Shown here in pieces: positions 1-8,063 of a stretch of DNA of 64,000 nt (position 1 is its first letter; every line of letters begins with the position of its first letter). Below the pieces are notes generated by a model, which saw only the letters and a program-made list of their open reading frames with translations, ran no database searches and was not told the DNA's origin. Location of the stretch: assembly GCF_017356015.1 (NCBI RefSeq), contig NZ_JAFIQV010000012.1, positions 83,501-147,500 of the forward strand. Reading direction: 5' to 3'. This DNA is from Azospirillum sp. SYSU D00513. Its GTDB lineage: Bacteria; Pseudomonadota; Alphaproteobacteria; Azospirillales; Azospirillaceae. The translations under genes and the position numbers were made by a program.

Positions 1-36
1 GCTTCGGACCACCATTCGCACATAAGGACTGCGAAC

Positions 37-1344
37 ATGACGAAGATGATCAACCCGCGCCCGCTGCGCGGGATCGTCTCCCTGCGCGCGAACGGCAGCG
101 GCGACGTGGCCACCCTGATCGAGGCCTTGAACAAGGACTGGACCGAGTTCAAGGCCACCATGGCCGAGAAGGACAAGGAGATCACCAAGCGTTTCGACGA
201 CGTGGTGACGACCGAGAAGCTGGAGCGCATCAACTCCAGCGTCGGCGACCTGACCAAGGCCCTGGATGACGTGAACGCCAAGCTGGCGGGCATCACCCTC
301 AACGGCAACGGGAACGACAAGGACGACCTGTCCGAGGCCGACCGCGAGTACCGCGCGACCTTCGAGGAGTGGTTCCGCTCCGGCGAGGGCGAGAGCAAGG
401 TGAAGGCCGCCAACCGGGCCGGCGATATCACCGCCGCCTACTCCGTGGGCGACAGCGACAAGGGCGGCTACACGGCGCCCATCGAGTGGGATCGCACCAT
501 CACCGACAAGCGGGTGGAGATCTCCCCGATGCGTCGGTATGCGTCGAAGCAGAACGTCACCGGCCAGGGCTTCAAGAAGCTCTACAACGTGCACGGCACC
601 ACGTCGGGCTGGGTCGGCGAGACGAGCGAACGCGCCCAGACGGGCGGCTCGGCCCTGGTCGAGTATGCGTTCTCCTTCGGCGAGATCTACGCCATGCCGG
701 CGGCGACGCAGCGCATCCTGGAGGACTCCGAGATCAACATCGCCGCGTGGCTCTCGGGCGAGGTGAACATCGAGTTCGCCGTCCAGGAGGGCGTGGCCTT
801 CGTCTCGGGCGACGGCGTGAACAAGGCCAAGGGCGTCCTGAAGTACACCGCCACCGACGAGGCGGCCCTGCCGGCGGCGCAGCGCCACCCGCTCGGCCCG
901 ATCGCCGAGGTGCGGACGGGCAACGCCAACACCATCACCGCCGATGGCCTCGTGGATCTGATCTACGACCTGCCGGAGGATCGCTCGCAGGGGGCGGCGC
1001 TCTACGCCAACCGCAAGACCCACGCCACCATCCGCAAGATGAAGGACGGGCAGGGCAACTTCCTGTGGCAGGCGCCCTTCCAGGCGGGCCAGCCGGCGCA
1101 GGTTCTGGGGCAGCCGATCAACGAACTGTCCGGCCTGCCGGATGTGGCGGCGAACTCGATCCCGCTCATCTTCGGCAACATGGAGCAGGGCTACCGGATC
1201 TTCGACCGCGTCGGAATGTCGGTCCTGCGCGACCCCTACACCCAGAAGCCCTACGTGCTCTTCTACACCACCAAGCGCGTGGGCGGCGGCCTCTGGAACC
1301 CCGAGTGGCTGCGCTATCACCGCGTCGCGGCGCCGGCCGCCTGA
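37..1344 (+). CDS. HK97-family phage major capsid protein
   Basis: This 435-residue protein should form the icosahedral head shell. Residues 35-95 are charged and heptad-like, as expected for the N-terminal delta (scaffolding) domain that the prohead protease removes. The HK97-fold core follows from about residue 130, where the segment GGYTAPIEWDRTI is typical of the N-arm. Length agrees with the family. An AAGGA ribosome-binding site lies about 10 bases upstream of the ATG. The protease and portal genes expected upstream are outside the window. Downstream come the small connector genes in the usual order. Family assignment is secure; the exact cleavage site is not visible. Confidence 0.95.
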   Translation: MTKMINPRPLRGIVSLRANGSGDVATLIEALNKDWTEFKATMAEKDKEITKRFDDVVTTEKLERINSSVGDLTKALDDVNAKLAGITLNGNGNDKDDLSEADREYRATFEEWFRSGEGESKVKAANRAGDITAAYSVGDSDKGGYTAPIEWDRTITDKRVEISPMRRYASKQNVTGQGFKKLYNVHGTTSGWVGETSERAQTGGSALVEYAFSFGEIYAMPAATQRILEDSEINIAAWLSGEVNIEFAVQEGVAFVSGDGVNKAKGVLKYTATDEAALPAAQRHPLGPIAEVRTGNANTITADGLVDLIYDLPEDRSQGAALYANRKTHATIRKMKDGQGNFLWQAPFQAGQPAQVLGQPINELSGLPDVAANSIPLIFGNMEQGYRIFDRVGMSVLRDPYTQKPYVLFYTTKRVGGGLWNPEWLRYHRVAAPAA

Positions 1345-1354
1345 TGACGGCGGG

Positions 1355-1370
1355 GCGGGCTTCGGCCCGC
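1355..1370 (+). terminator. UUCG-loop hairpin between capsid and connector genes
   Basis: GCGGGC and GCCCGC pair perfectly around a TTCG tetraloop, followed by a pyrimidine-rich stretch (CCCTCCCTTTTCCC). It lies in the 57-base gap after the capsid gene. It may be a partial terminator or an RNA-stabilising hairpin that keeps capsid expression above that of the connector genes. Without a clean T-run, full termination is unlikely. Confidence 0.5.
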
Positions 1371-1401
1371 TCCGGCCCTCCCTTTTCCCAGGAGACGACC
1401 A

Positions 1402-1572
1402 ATGAAGTTCATCAAGCCGTTCCGCGGCGTGAAGGCCGGCGAGATCTACCCGACCGAGTTCAAGCCGGGCGACACGTGCCCCGACGAGCTGGCCGGCGCG
1501 GCCGAGGCGCTGGGCGCCTTGGAGGAAGCCAAGCCCGCGCCGAAGTCCAAGACCGAGAAGACCGAGGGCTGA
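1402..1572 (+). CDS. Small phage protein between capsid and head-tail connector
   Basis: This short reading frame encodes 56 residues starting MKFIKPFRGVKAGEIYP. A GGAGA ribosome-binding site sits 7 bases before the ATG, and the gene fits tightly between the capsid gene and the connector gene at 1576. The C-terminal third is rich in Lys, Glu, Ala and Pro and is probably disordered. Tiny proteins of this kind are common between capsid and gp6-like genes in alphaproteobacterial phages, but no function is known to me. Coding potential rests on the ribosome-binding site, tight spacing and codon use. Confidence 0.7.
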   Translation: MKFIKPFRGVKAGEIYPTEFKPGDTCPDELAGAAEALGALEEAKPAPKSKTEKTEG

Positions 1573-1575
1573 CCC

Positions 1576-1890
1576 ATGGCCGCCGTCACCCTGGATGAAG
1601 CCAAGGCGCACCTCCGCGTGGACGGAGGCGCCGAGGACGCCGACCTCACGCTGAAGCTGATGGCGGCCGAGGATGCGGCGGCCCAGTACATCAACCGGCC
1701 CATCCCCTGGACGAACGCCGAGGGCCAGGCGGTGCCTGTTCCGGCGTCGGTGAAGGTCGCGATCCTGCTGATCCTCGGCGACCTCTACGCCAACCGTGAG
1801 GGCTCCGTGATCGGCAACGGCGTGGTGCGGGTGGAGAACTCCACAGTGGACATGCTGCTCGACCCCTACCGGCTGATGGGCTTCGCCTGA
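1576..1890 (+). CDS. Phage gp6-like head-tail connector protein
   Basis: The 104-residue product matches the HK97 gp6-like connector family, which forms a ring under the portal and extends the DNA exit channel. Hallmarks are the N-terminal segment TLDEAKAHLRVD followed by an acidic patch, then helical segments AAEDAAAQYINRP and PASVKVAILLILGDLYANRE, and the terminal LLDPYR motif. It starts three bases after the preceding stop. Its last base is the first base of the next start codon, so translation is probably coupled. Confidence 0.88.
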   Translation: MAAVTLDEAKAHLRVDGGAEDADLTLKLMAAEDAAAQYINRPIPWTNAEGQAVPVPASVKVAILLILGDLYANREGSVIGNGVVRVENSTVDMLLDPYRLMGFA

Positions 1891-2219
1891 TGCGGCGGCC
1901 GACCGCTGGCGAGCTGAACCGCCGGGTGCGGGTCCTGCGCCGGCAGGACTTCCCTGACAGCACGGACGGCATCACGCCCACGCACGACGAGATCGCCCAG
2001 GTGTGGGCAAAGATCGAGCCGGTGGGCGGCGCCATCCACTATGGGTCCGTGCAGACCGGCAACATGGTCACGCACCGGATCACCATCCGATACCGGACGG
2101 ACATCACCGCCGAACACGAGATCCACCACGACGGCACCCGCTACCGCGTGAAGCGGACGGCGGCGCTGGGCGGCGGGCGCGAGTTCACGGTGATCGACGC
2201 GGAGGAGTTGGGCTCATGA
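1890..2219 (+). CDS. Phage head closure (head-tail adaptor) protein
   Basis: This 109-residue protein resembles the SPP1 gp16/HK97 gp7 head-closure family, small beta-barrel proteins that seal the DNA-filled head and dock the tail. It starts with the typical segment GELNRRVRVLRRQD. The motif VTHRITIRYRTDIT leads into the conserved H(D)GTRYRV segment before a short C-terminus. It overlaps both neighbours by 1-4 bases, consistent with translational coupling in the connector operon. Confidence 0.87.
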   Translation: MRRPTAGELNRRVRVLRRQDFPDSTDGITPTHDEIAQVWAKIEPVGGAIHYGSVQTGNMVTHRITIRYRTDITAEHEIHHDGTRYRVKRTAALGGGREFTVIDAEELGS

Positions 2220-2650
2220 TCGAATTGCACGAGAAGCTGGTCGGTCACCGCCGCATCGACTTCGACCGGAAGAAGCTCCGGAAGGCGGTGCGCGAGGGCG
2301 CCAAGCTGGTGCGGCGCGAAGGCCGCAGGCTGGCCGGCAAGAAGGCCGGCGGCGGCAAGGCCTACAGGGTCTGGGGCGACATGCTGCACAAGGGCTCGGC
2401 GCCCGGTGAGGCCCCGACGAAGGTCACCGGCACGCTTCAGCGCAGCATCTTCTACCGGACGCTCGACGACAACGGCCTGTCCATGTCGGTGGGACCGGCC
2501 GCGCGGCGGGTCTTCTACGCCCGCTTCCTGGCCGCCGGCACCCAGAAGATGGCCGCGCGACCCTTCATGGGCGAGGCGCTGGAACGCACCGAAAGCCCCG
2601 TCCGCGATTTCCTGCGGGCCGGCCTGGAAGAGAGCCTGACCCCACGATGA
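2216..2650 (+). CDS. HK97 gp10-like tail-completion protein
   Basis: The 144-residue product, starting MIELHEKLVG, shows hallmarks of the HK97 gp10 family: a basic N-terminal helix (KKLRKAVREGAKLVRREGRRLAG), a central segment APGEAPTKVTGTLQRSI, and a C-terminal FYARFLAAGTQKMAARPFM segment. Such proteins connect the head-closure ring to the tail. The start at 2216 was chosen because it forms an ATGA overlap with the upstream stop; reading further upstream in this frame would run into the previous gene. It overlaps the next start by four bases. Confidence 0.85.
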   Translation: MIELHEKLVGHRRIDFDRKKLRKAVREGAKLVRREGRRLAGKKAGGGKAYRVWGDMLHKGSAPGEAPTKVTGTLQRSIFYRTLDDNGLSMSVGPAARRVFYARFLAAGTQKMAARPFMGEALERTESPVRDFLRAGLEESLTPR

Positions 2651-3225
2651 ACCTGTCCCTCATCATCACCCGCCTGCGGGAGCGCTGCCCGGTCTTTGGC
2701 CCCCGCGTTGCGGGCGCGGCGGAGTTCAAGGCCCTGCCCGAGACGGCCAACCTGCCGGTTCCGGCGGCCTACGTCCTGCCGCTCGACGACAAGGCGGAGC
2801 CGGTCAAGGAGCTGAACGAATTCCGGCAGGACATCCGCGACAGCTTCGCCGTCGTCGTGGTCGTCTCCAACAAGGGGGACGAGCGCGGGCAGGCCGCCGC
2901 GGCGGACCTGCACGCCATTCGGGCCGAACTCTGGCGCGCCCTGCTCGGCTGGGAGCCCGACACGGATTACGGCTGGATCGAGTACGAGGGCGGGGAGGTG
3001 GTCCACATGGACCGCGCCCGGCTCTACTACCAGTTCGAATTCGGCGCCGACTACACCATCGGCCCCGAAGAGACGGGCCAGGGTGCGGACCTCGACGCCC
3101 TGCCGGAGTTCCACGGCGCCGGCATCCGGATCGACGCCATCGACCCCGCCGACCCCAACCTCTCCCGCCCCGGGCCGGACGGCCGCATCGAGGCGGAAGC
3201 CGACTTCACCATCCCGACCACCTGA
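2647..3225 (+). CDS. Phage tail terminator-like protein
   Basis: This 192-residue protein sits just before the Mu gp38-like and sheath genes, where Mu-type phages encode the tail terminator that caps the tube and sheath. The middle part has alternating strands (DSFAVVVVVSNKGDERG) followed by a helix containing LHAIRAELWRALLGWEPD, as in the Mu gp37-like family. The acidic C-terminal 40 residues include a short Asp/Pro-rich segment. The assignment relies on fold pattern and position together. Confidence 0.75.
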   Translation: MNLSLIITRLRERCPVFGPRVAGAAEFKALPETANLPVPAAYVLPLDDKAEPVKELNEFRQDIRDSFAVVVVVSNKGDERGQAAAADLHAIRAELWRALLGWEPDTDYGWIEYEGGEVVHMDRARLYYQFEFGADYTIGPEETGQGADLDALPEFHGAGIRIDAIDPADPNLSRPGPDGRIEAEADFTIPTT

Positions 3226-3235
3226 GGAGCCACGA

Positions 3236-3400
3236 ATGTTCGTGAAGCCCGCCGCCGGATTGCTCGTGCGCGATCCGGTCAACAGGGAGCCTTTGCCCGC
3301 CGAAGGGCGCGAGGTCCCCGACGATCAGTTCTGGCACCGCCGTCTCGCTGACGGCGACGTGGTGCTGGCCAAGCCGCCCGCCACGAAGAAGGAGGCCTAA
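3236..3400 (+). CDS. DUF2635 family protein (Mu gp38-like)
   Basis: This 54-residue protein starts MFVKPAAGLLVRDPVNREPLP and contains a VPDDQFWHRRLADGDV segment. The pattern KPA..LLVRDP...PLP.EG..VP....W.RRL.DGDV is diagnostic of DUF2635, which precedes the tail-sheath gene in Mu-like phages. A GAGG ribosome-binding site overlaps the end of the preceding gene. Its role is unknown; conserved position suggests a part in tail assembly. Confidence 0.85.
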   Translation: MFVKPAAGLLVRDPVNREPLPAEGREVPDDQFWHRRLADGDVVLAKPPATKKEA

Positions 3401-3403
3401 GCC

Positions 3404-4891
3404 ATGGTCAGCTTCGCCAACACCCCGGCCAACCTCCGGGTCCCTCTGTTCTACGCCGAGGTGGACGGCTCCCAGGCCGGCTACTTCGCGCAGGATCAGC
3501 GCGCCCTCCTCATCGGCCAAAAGCTGGCCGCCGGCACCGCCCCCGTCAACGTGCCCGTCATGGTGTCCAGCGTGGACCAGGCCCGCGCGCTCGCCGGCGC
3601 AGGCTCCATGCTGGCCCTGATGGTCGCGGCCTACCGCCGCAACGACGACTTCGGCGCGGTCTGGATCCTGCCCTTGCAGGATGAGGCGGCCGGCGTTGCC
3701 GCGACCGGGACCGTCGCCCTGACCGGCACCGCGACCGCCGCCGGCACGCTGAGCCTCTACGTCGCCGGCCAGCTCGTCCGCCAGGGTGTCGCCATCGGCG
3801 CCACGGCCGCCGCCGTCGCCACGGCGCTCGCGGCCACCATCAACGCCCTGCCGGATCTTCCGGTGACAGCCGTGGCGGCGACGGGCACGGTCACCCTGAC
3901 GGCCAAGCACAAGGGACTGCTCGGCAACGACATCGACGTGCGGCTCAACTACCGGGGTGGCGCCGGGGGCGAGCAGACGCCCGCCGGGCTGTCGGCGGTG
4001 GTCACGGCCATGGCGGGCGGCACGGCCAACCCGGTCCTGTCGTCGGCTCTGGCCGCGCTGGGCGACGAGGAGTTCGACTTCGTGGCCTGCCCCTACACCG
4101 ACACCACGTCGCTGGACGCCATCAAGACGCTGATGGATGACCAGACGGGGCGGTGGTCCTGGTCGAAGCAGATCTACGGCCACGTGTTCAGCGCCAAGCG
4201 CGGCACCGTCGCGGCGCTCTCGACCTTCGGCAACGGGCGCAACGACCCGCACGTCTCGGTGATGGGCTACAACGACAGCCCGACGCCGCCGTGGGAGTGG
4301 GCCGCCGCCTTCGCCGCGCAGTCCGGCAAGGCCCTGCGCATCGACCCGGCCCGGCCCCTCCAGACGCTCTCCCTGGTGGGCGTCATGGCGGCCCCGGTGT
4401 CCAGCCGGTTCACGCTGTCGGAGCGCCAGATCCTGCTCTTCGACGGCATCGCCACGCACATGACCGGGCCGGACGGGACGGTGCGCATCGAGCGCGCCAT
4501 CACGACCTACCAGACCAACGCCTTCGGCCAGACGGACCCGAGCTTCCTGGACGTGGAGACGAACTTCACGCTGGCGGCCATCATCCGCCGGATGCGGCAG
4601 GCGATCACCACGAAGTTCCCCCGCCACAAGCTGGCGAGCGACGGGACGAGCTTCGGCGCCGGACAGGCCATCGTCACGCCGAAGATCATCAAGGCGGAGC
4701 TGATCGCCCAGTACAGCCAGATGGAAGCGCTCGGGCTGGTCGAGAACATGGCCGCCTTCAAGGCCAACCTCATCGTGGAACGCAACCCGGACGATCCCAA
4801 CCGGATCGACGTGCTCTACCCGCCGGATCTCGTGAACCAGCTCCGCGTCTTCGCGGTCCTGGCGCAGTTCCGGCTCCAGTATCAGGCCTAA
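3404..4891 (+). CDS. Contractile tail sheath protein (Mu gpL-like)
   Basis: The 495-residue protein is the sheath subunit that contracts to drive the tube through the cell envelope. The N-terminal segment PANLRVPLFYAEVDGSQAG and the following RALLIGQKL motif are characteristic of gpL-type sheath proteins. An inserted Ala/Thr/Val-rich domain covers roughly residues 100-205. The C-terminal domain contains LLFDGIATHMTGPDG and FLDVETNFTLAAIIRRMR, which carry the conserved strands that interlock neighbouring subunits. The tube gene follows after 15 bases. Confidence 0.95.
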   Translation: MVSFANTPANLRVPLFYAEVDGSQAGYFAQDQRALLIGQKLAAGTAPVNVPVMVSSVDQARALAGAGSMLALMVAAYRRNDDFGAVWILPLQDEAAGVAATGTVALTGTATAAGTLSLYVAGQLVRQGVAIGATAAAVATALAATINALPDLPVTAVAATGTVTLTAKHKGLLGNDIDVRLNYRGGAGGEQTPAGLSAVVTAMAGGTANPVLSSALAALGDEEFDFVACPYTDTTSLDAIKTLMDDQTGRWSWSKQIYGHVFSAKRGTVAALSTFGNGRNDPHVSVMGYNDSPTPPWEWAAAFAAQSGKALRIDPARPLQTLSLVGVMAAPVSSRFTLSERQILLFDGIATHMTGPDGTVRIERAITTYQTNAFGQTDPSFLDVETNFTLAAIIRRMRQAITTKFPRHKLASDGTSFGAGQAIVTPKIIKAELIAQYSQMEALGLVENMAAFKANLIVERNPDDPNRIDVLYPPDLVNQLRVFAVLAQFRLQYQA

Positions 4892-4906
4892 GGAGGGCCA
4901 GACCCC

Positions 4907-5272
4907 ATGGGAAAAAAAGTCGCGGGCACCTGCTACCTGAAGGTGGATGGCACCCAATACGCCCTGCGCGGCGGGCTGACCGTCTCGCCGGACGCCTTCG
5001 AGCGCGAGGGCATCGCCGGCATGGACGGCGTGCACGGCTACAAGGAGACGCCGCGGGTGCCGAGCATCGCGGCCGACCTGACGGACACCGATGGCCTGTC
5101 GCTGGAACGGCTGCTCGCCATCACCAATGCGACGGTCACGGCCGAGCTGGCGAACGGCAAGACCTACGTCCTGCGCGAGGCCTGGACCAAGGGTGCCCAT
5201 GAACTCGACGCCGCCGAGGGGCAGGTGTCGGTGACGTTCGAGGGCGTGAAGTGCGAGGAGATGGCGGCATGA
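4907..5272 (+). CDS. Phage tail tube protein (Mu gpM-like)
   Basis: This 121-residue protein matches the Mu-type tail tube family: start MGKKVAGTCYLKVDG, a glycine-bounded beta-hairpin, then GLTVSPDAFEREGIAGMDGVHGYKE, and a C-terminal pair of strands ending EVKCEEMAA-like. Hexamers stack to make the inner tube. An AAGGAGG site precedes it. Its stop codon overlaps the start of the chaperone gene (ATGA), linking tube and chaperone translation. Confidence 0.93.
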   Translation: MGKKVAGTCYLKVDGTQYALRGGLTVSPDAFEREGIAGMDGVHGYKETPRVPSIAADLTDTDGLSLERLLAITNATVTAELANGKTYVLREAWTKGAHELDAAEGQVSVTFEGVKCEEMAA

Positions 5273-5568
5273 CGACGGTGAACCTGAAGAAGCCGATCCA
5301 GGCGCATGGCGAGCAGGCGAAGAGCCTGACCTTCCGCGAGCCGAACGGCGACGACATCATGACGTGCGGCTACCCGCTCCAGATGCAGGGGGACGGGTCC
5401 TACACCCCGATTGCTGGGACGATCGGGAAGTACATCGCCCGCCTCGCCGGCATCCCGGCCAGTTCGGTCAAGACCCTCGGCCCGGCCGACTTTAACGCCT
5501 GCATGATGGCGATCATCCCTTTTTTCGGGGATGGGGATACGAGCCCGGTGCCGGAGAGCGAGGGCTGA
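5269..5568 (+). CDS. Tail assembly chaperone, short form (Mu gp41-like)
   Basis: The zero-frame product has 99 residues, starting MTTVNLKKPIQAHGEQAKSLTFREP. This is the profile of the Mu gp41-like tail assembly proteins: a lysine- and Leu-rich opening, a TFREPNGDDI turn, and a C-terminal helix FNACMMAIIPFF. It would bind the tape measure protein and guide tube polymerisation. Slippery sequence near its end allows a second, longer product. The chosen start gives an ATGA overlap with the tube gene. Confidence 0.88.
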   Translation: MTTVNLKKPIQAHGEQAKSLTFREPNGDDIMTCGYPLQMQGDGSYTPIAGTIGKYIARLAGIPASSVKTLGPADFNACMMAIIPFFGDGDTSPVPESEG

Positions 5569-5699
5569 TCGAGCGCTTCTTCGACGTGGCGTGGGCCTGG
5601 AAGATGCAGCCCTCCGAGATGGGGCGGCTGACCATTTCCAGGCTCGTGCTGTACGAGGCGCAGACAGGCCGGATCGGGGAAGAGCTGAAGCAAAAGTAG
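5269..5699 (+). CDS. Tail assembly chaperone, -1 frameshift extended form
   Basis: Slipping back one base at 5520-5526 continues reading to the TAG at 5697-5699 and yields a protein of about 143 residues. The extra part is protein-like: it begins RGWGYEPGAGERGLIERFF and contains DVAWAWKMQPSEMGRLTISR, resembling the GpE/T-type extension domains of tail chaperones. The extension has no start codon or ribosome-binding site of its own. It would otherwise leave an unexplained coding-like gap between the short chaperone and the tape measure gene. Frameshifted chaperone pairs at this position are widespread in long-tailed phages. Confidence 0.82.
5520..5526 (+). promoter_or_regulatory. Programmed -1 ribosomal frameshift site
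   Basis: The heptamer T TTT TTC is phased in the zero frame as X XXY YYZ, the canonical -1 slippery pattern; P2 uses the closely related TTTTTTG in its gpE/gpE' pair. About 15 bases downstream, AGCCC (5542-5546) can pair with GGGCT (5562-5566), with CCGG/CCGG inside, giving a possible stimulatory hairpin. It lies 42 bases before the zero-frame stop. Confidence 0.85.
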
Positions 5700-5742
5700 G
5701 GTGGCTGATCGGGCCGCCCTTCTCGTTTTCTGGGGGGCCGCT

Positions 5743-8055
5743 ATGGCTGGAAACTTTGCCCTGAAGGCCGTCATCTCCGTCGTCGATAAGGTGACGGGGC
5801 CGATGAAGGGGATCAACCGCTCCCTCTCAGGCATCGGCCGCCGCGTCGGTGAGATCGGCGCGGCCGGCATCGGCCTGGGGGCGGCGTTCGGGATCCAGCA
5901 AATCGCCTCCGACGCCATCAACTTCGAAGCGGCCATGGCGGGCGTCAAGAAGGTGGTGGACTTCCCCACGCCCGAAGCCTTCGCCCAGATGGGCGAGGAC
6001 GTTCTGGGCCTGTCGAAGCGCATTCCCATGGCGGCCGAAGGACTGGCCGACATCGTGGCCGCCGCCGGCCAGTCGGGCATCGCGCGGGACGAGCTGCTCG
6101 GCTTTGCCGAGGACGCCGCGAAGATGGGCGTCGCCTTCGACCTGACGGCCGATGTGGCCGGCGACATGATGGCGAAGTGGCGCACCGCCTTCAAAATGGA
6201 CCAGGGACAGGTCCGCGAACTGGCCGATCAGGTGAACTACCTCGGCAACACCGGTCCCGCCAACGCCGCCCAGATCAGCGATGTGGTGCGCCGCGTTGGT
6301 GCTCTGGGCGATGTTGCGGGCGTGCAGGCCAAGTACGTCGCCGCCCTCGGCGCGACGATGGTCGGCACGGGTGCGGAGTCCGAGGTGGCGGCGACCGCGA
6401 CAAAGAACTTCATGCTCGCTCTGGTGAAGGGCGAGGCGGCGACGAAGGGCCAGAAAGAGGCCTTCGCGGCGATGGGCATCTCCACAACCTCGCTCGCCAA
6501 GGCCATGCAGAAGGACGCGACCGGCGCCATTCTCAAGGTGCTGGGCGCGCTCCAGAAGCTGCCGGAACACAAGCAGGCCGCCGCCATGAGCGAGCTGTTC
6601 GGGACGGAGAGCATCGGCGCCATTGCCCCGCTGCTGACCAACCTCGACCTGCTGCGCGACAACATCGGCAAGGTGAGCGACGCGACCAAGTACGGCGGCG
6701 CGATGCAGCGTGAATATGACGGGCAGGCGGATACGACCAAGAACAAGCTGGTGCTGCTGAACAACCAGTGGACCGCCCTCAAGATCACCCTGGGCAACTC
6801 GGTCCTGCCCATGCTGGGCGGGATGGTCGGGCCGCTCGGCGCCATCATCGACAAGGTGGCGATCCTGGCGAAGCAGAACCCGACCCTGGTCAAGTATGCC
6901 CTGGCCTTCCTCGGCATCGGCAGCGCCGTGGGTGTCGCTGTCGGGGCCATCGCGTTGGGGGCCGGCGCCTTCGCGGCGCTCGGTGCGGCGGCCCTGCCGA
7001 TTGCCCTGATCGCCGCCGCGGTGATCGGGTTGGGGCTCGCGGCCTATGCCCTGTACGAGAACTGGGATGTGGTCGGGCCGTGGTTCAGCAAGCTCTGGGA
7101 TGGTGTCCGCCAGACCTTCGACGGGTTCGTGCAGTTCGTGAAAGCCATCTTCACGGGCGACATGGATGCGGCGTGGGCCGGGCTGCAAGCCATGGCGAGC
7201 GGCTACATCGCCTTCTATTCCACGATCTGGAACGGCGTGAAGGCGGCCTTCAACGCCTTCGTGGGCTGGATCGACAGCACCTTTGGGACGGATCTGGCGG
7301 GCAGCCTCGCGGCTGGCTGGGCAGCGGCGCAGGCGGTGCTTGCCCCGATCGAGGCTTGGGCAACCGCGCTGTGGGGCAGCGTCCGGCAGATCTTCTCCGG
7401 CTTCACCGCCTTTGTGAAGGCGGTCTGGGCGGGCGACATGACCGCCGCCGTGGCCGCGCTCCGGGCGGTGTGGGATGGGCTGACCGGCTACTTCACCACG
7501 CTCTGGAACGGCATCACGGCGGTGGTGTCCGGCGCTGTGCCGAGGCTTCAAGCCCTGGTCGCAGGGTGGGTGCCGAAGCCGGTCATGGATGCCTGGGGCG
7601 CTGTGTCGGGCTTCTTCAAAGGGTTATGGGACGAGGTGACCGCGAGCTTCCAGAAGGCGTGGTCCTACATCGAGCCCATCGTGGCGAAGATTGCCGCCGC
7701 GGTGGATCTGGCGAAGGGCGCGGTGGGCATTGTCGGCGGTGCTGCGGGAGCCGTTACCGGTGCCGTATCCACAAGCGCGTCGGCCGTGAGCAATGCGGCG
7801 ACCGGGGCGTGGAACTGGATGATCGGCGCTGATGAGGCGCCCGCCGCCACCAGCCCGGCTCCGGTCGCGCCCGCCCCGTCAGCGCCGGGCGTTGGTCCCA
7901 GCCCCGTGCTGGCAGCCGGGACGCAGGCGCAGCAGCTCCGGGGTGAGGTGAACGTGAACTTCTCCAACGTCCCGCAGGGGACGCGGGTGGAGGCGAGTTC
8001 CGAAAACCGGGGCGTCGATCTGAACCCGAATGTCGGGTACCGCTCCGTTTACTGA
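5743..8055 (+). CDS. Phage tail tape measure protein
   Basis: The product sets tail length and is ejected with the DNA. The ATG at 5743 gives 770 residues; an in-frame GTG at 5701 is possible, but the G-run just before 5743 is the better ribosome-binding site. Residues 1-25 (NFALKAVISVVDKVTGPMKG) are typical of Mu-like tape measures. Residues 60-290 match the TP901-type core with FEAAMAGVKKV. A strongly hydrophobic Ala/Gly/Leu block lies at about 386-440. After it, a module of about 91 residues occurs twice, starting with VRQTFDGF near residue 455 and VRQIFSGF near 546. The Pro/Ala-rich C-terminus ends with NVGYRSVY. Confidence 0.93.
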   Translation: MAGNFALKAVISVVDKVTGPMKGINRSLSGIGRRVGEIGAAGIGLGAAFGIQQIASDAINFEAAMAGVKKVVDFPTPEAFAQMGEDVLGLSKRIPMAAEGLADIVAAAGQSGIARDELLGFAEDAAKMGVAFDLTADVAGDMMAKWRTAFKMDQGQVRELADQVNYLGNTGPANAAQISDVVRRVGALGDVAGVQAKYVAALGATMVGTGAESEVAATATKNFMLALVKGEAATKGQKEAFAAMGISTTSLAKAMQKDATGAILKVLGALQKLPEHKQAAAMSELFGTESIGAIAPLLTNLDLLRDNIGKVSDATKYGGAMQREYDGQADTTKNKLVLLNNQWTALKITLGNSVLPMLGGMVGPLGAIIDKVAILAKQNPTLVKYALAFLGIGSAVGVAVGAIALGAGAFAALGAAALPIALIAAAVIGLGLAAYALYENWDVVGPWFSKLWDGVRQTFDGFVQFVKAIFTGDMDAAWAGLQAMASGYIAFYSTIWNGVKAAFNAFVGWIDSTFGTDLAGSLAAGWAAAQAVLAPIEAWATALWGSVRQIFSGFTAFVKAVWAGDMTAAVAALRAVWDGLTGYFTTLWNGITAVVSGAVPRLQALVAGWVPKPVMDAWGAVSGFFKGLWDEVTASFQKAWSYIEPIVAKIAAAVDLAKGAVGIVGGAAGAVTGAVSTSASAVSNAATGAWNWMIGADEAPAATSPAPVAPAPSAPGVGPSPVLAAGTQAQQLRGEVNVNFSNVPQGTRVEASSENRGVDLNPNVGYRSVY

Positions 8056-8063
8056 GGTGATCC

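Noticed and set aside
3206..5200. 664-residue minus-strand frame opposite the tail sheath gene
   Set aside because: A high-GC shadow; composition is Gly/Arg/His-rich without motifs, and the plus strand encodes clear sheath and tube proteins.
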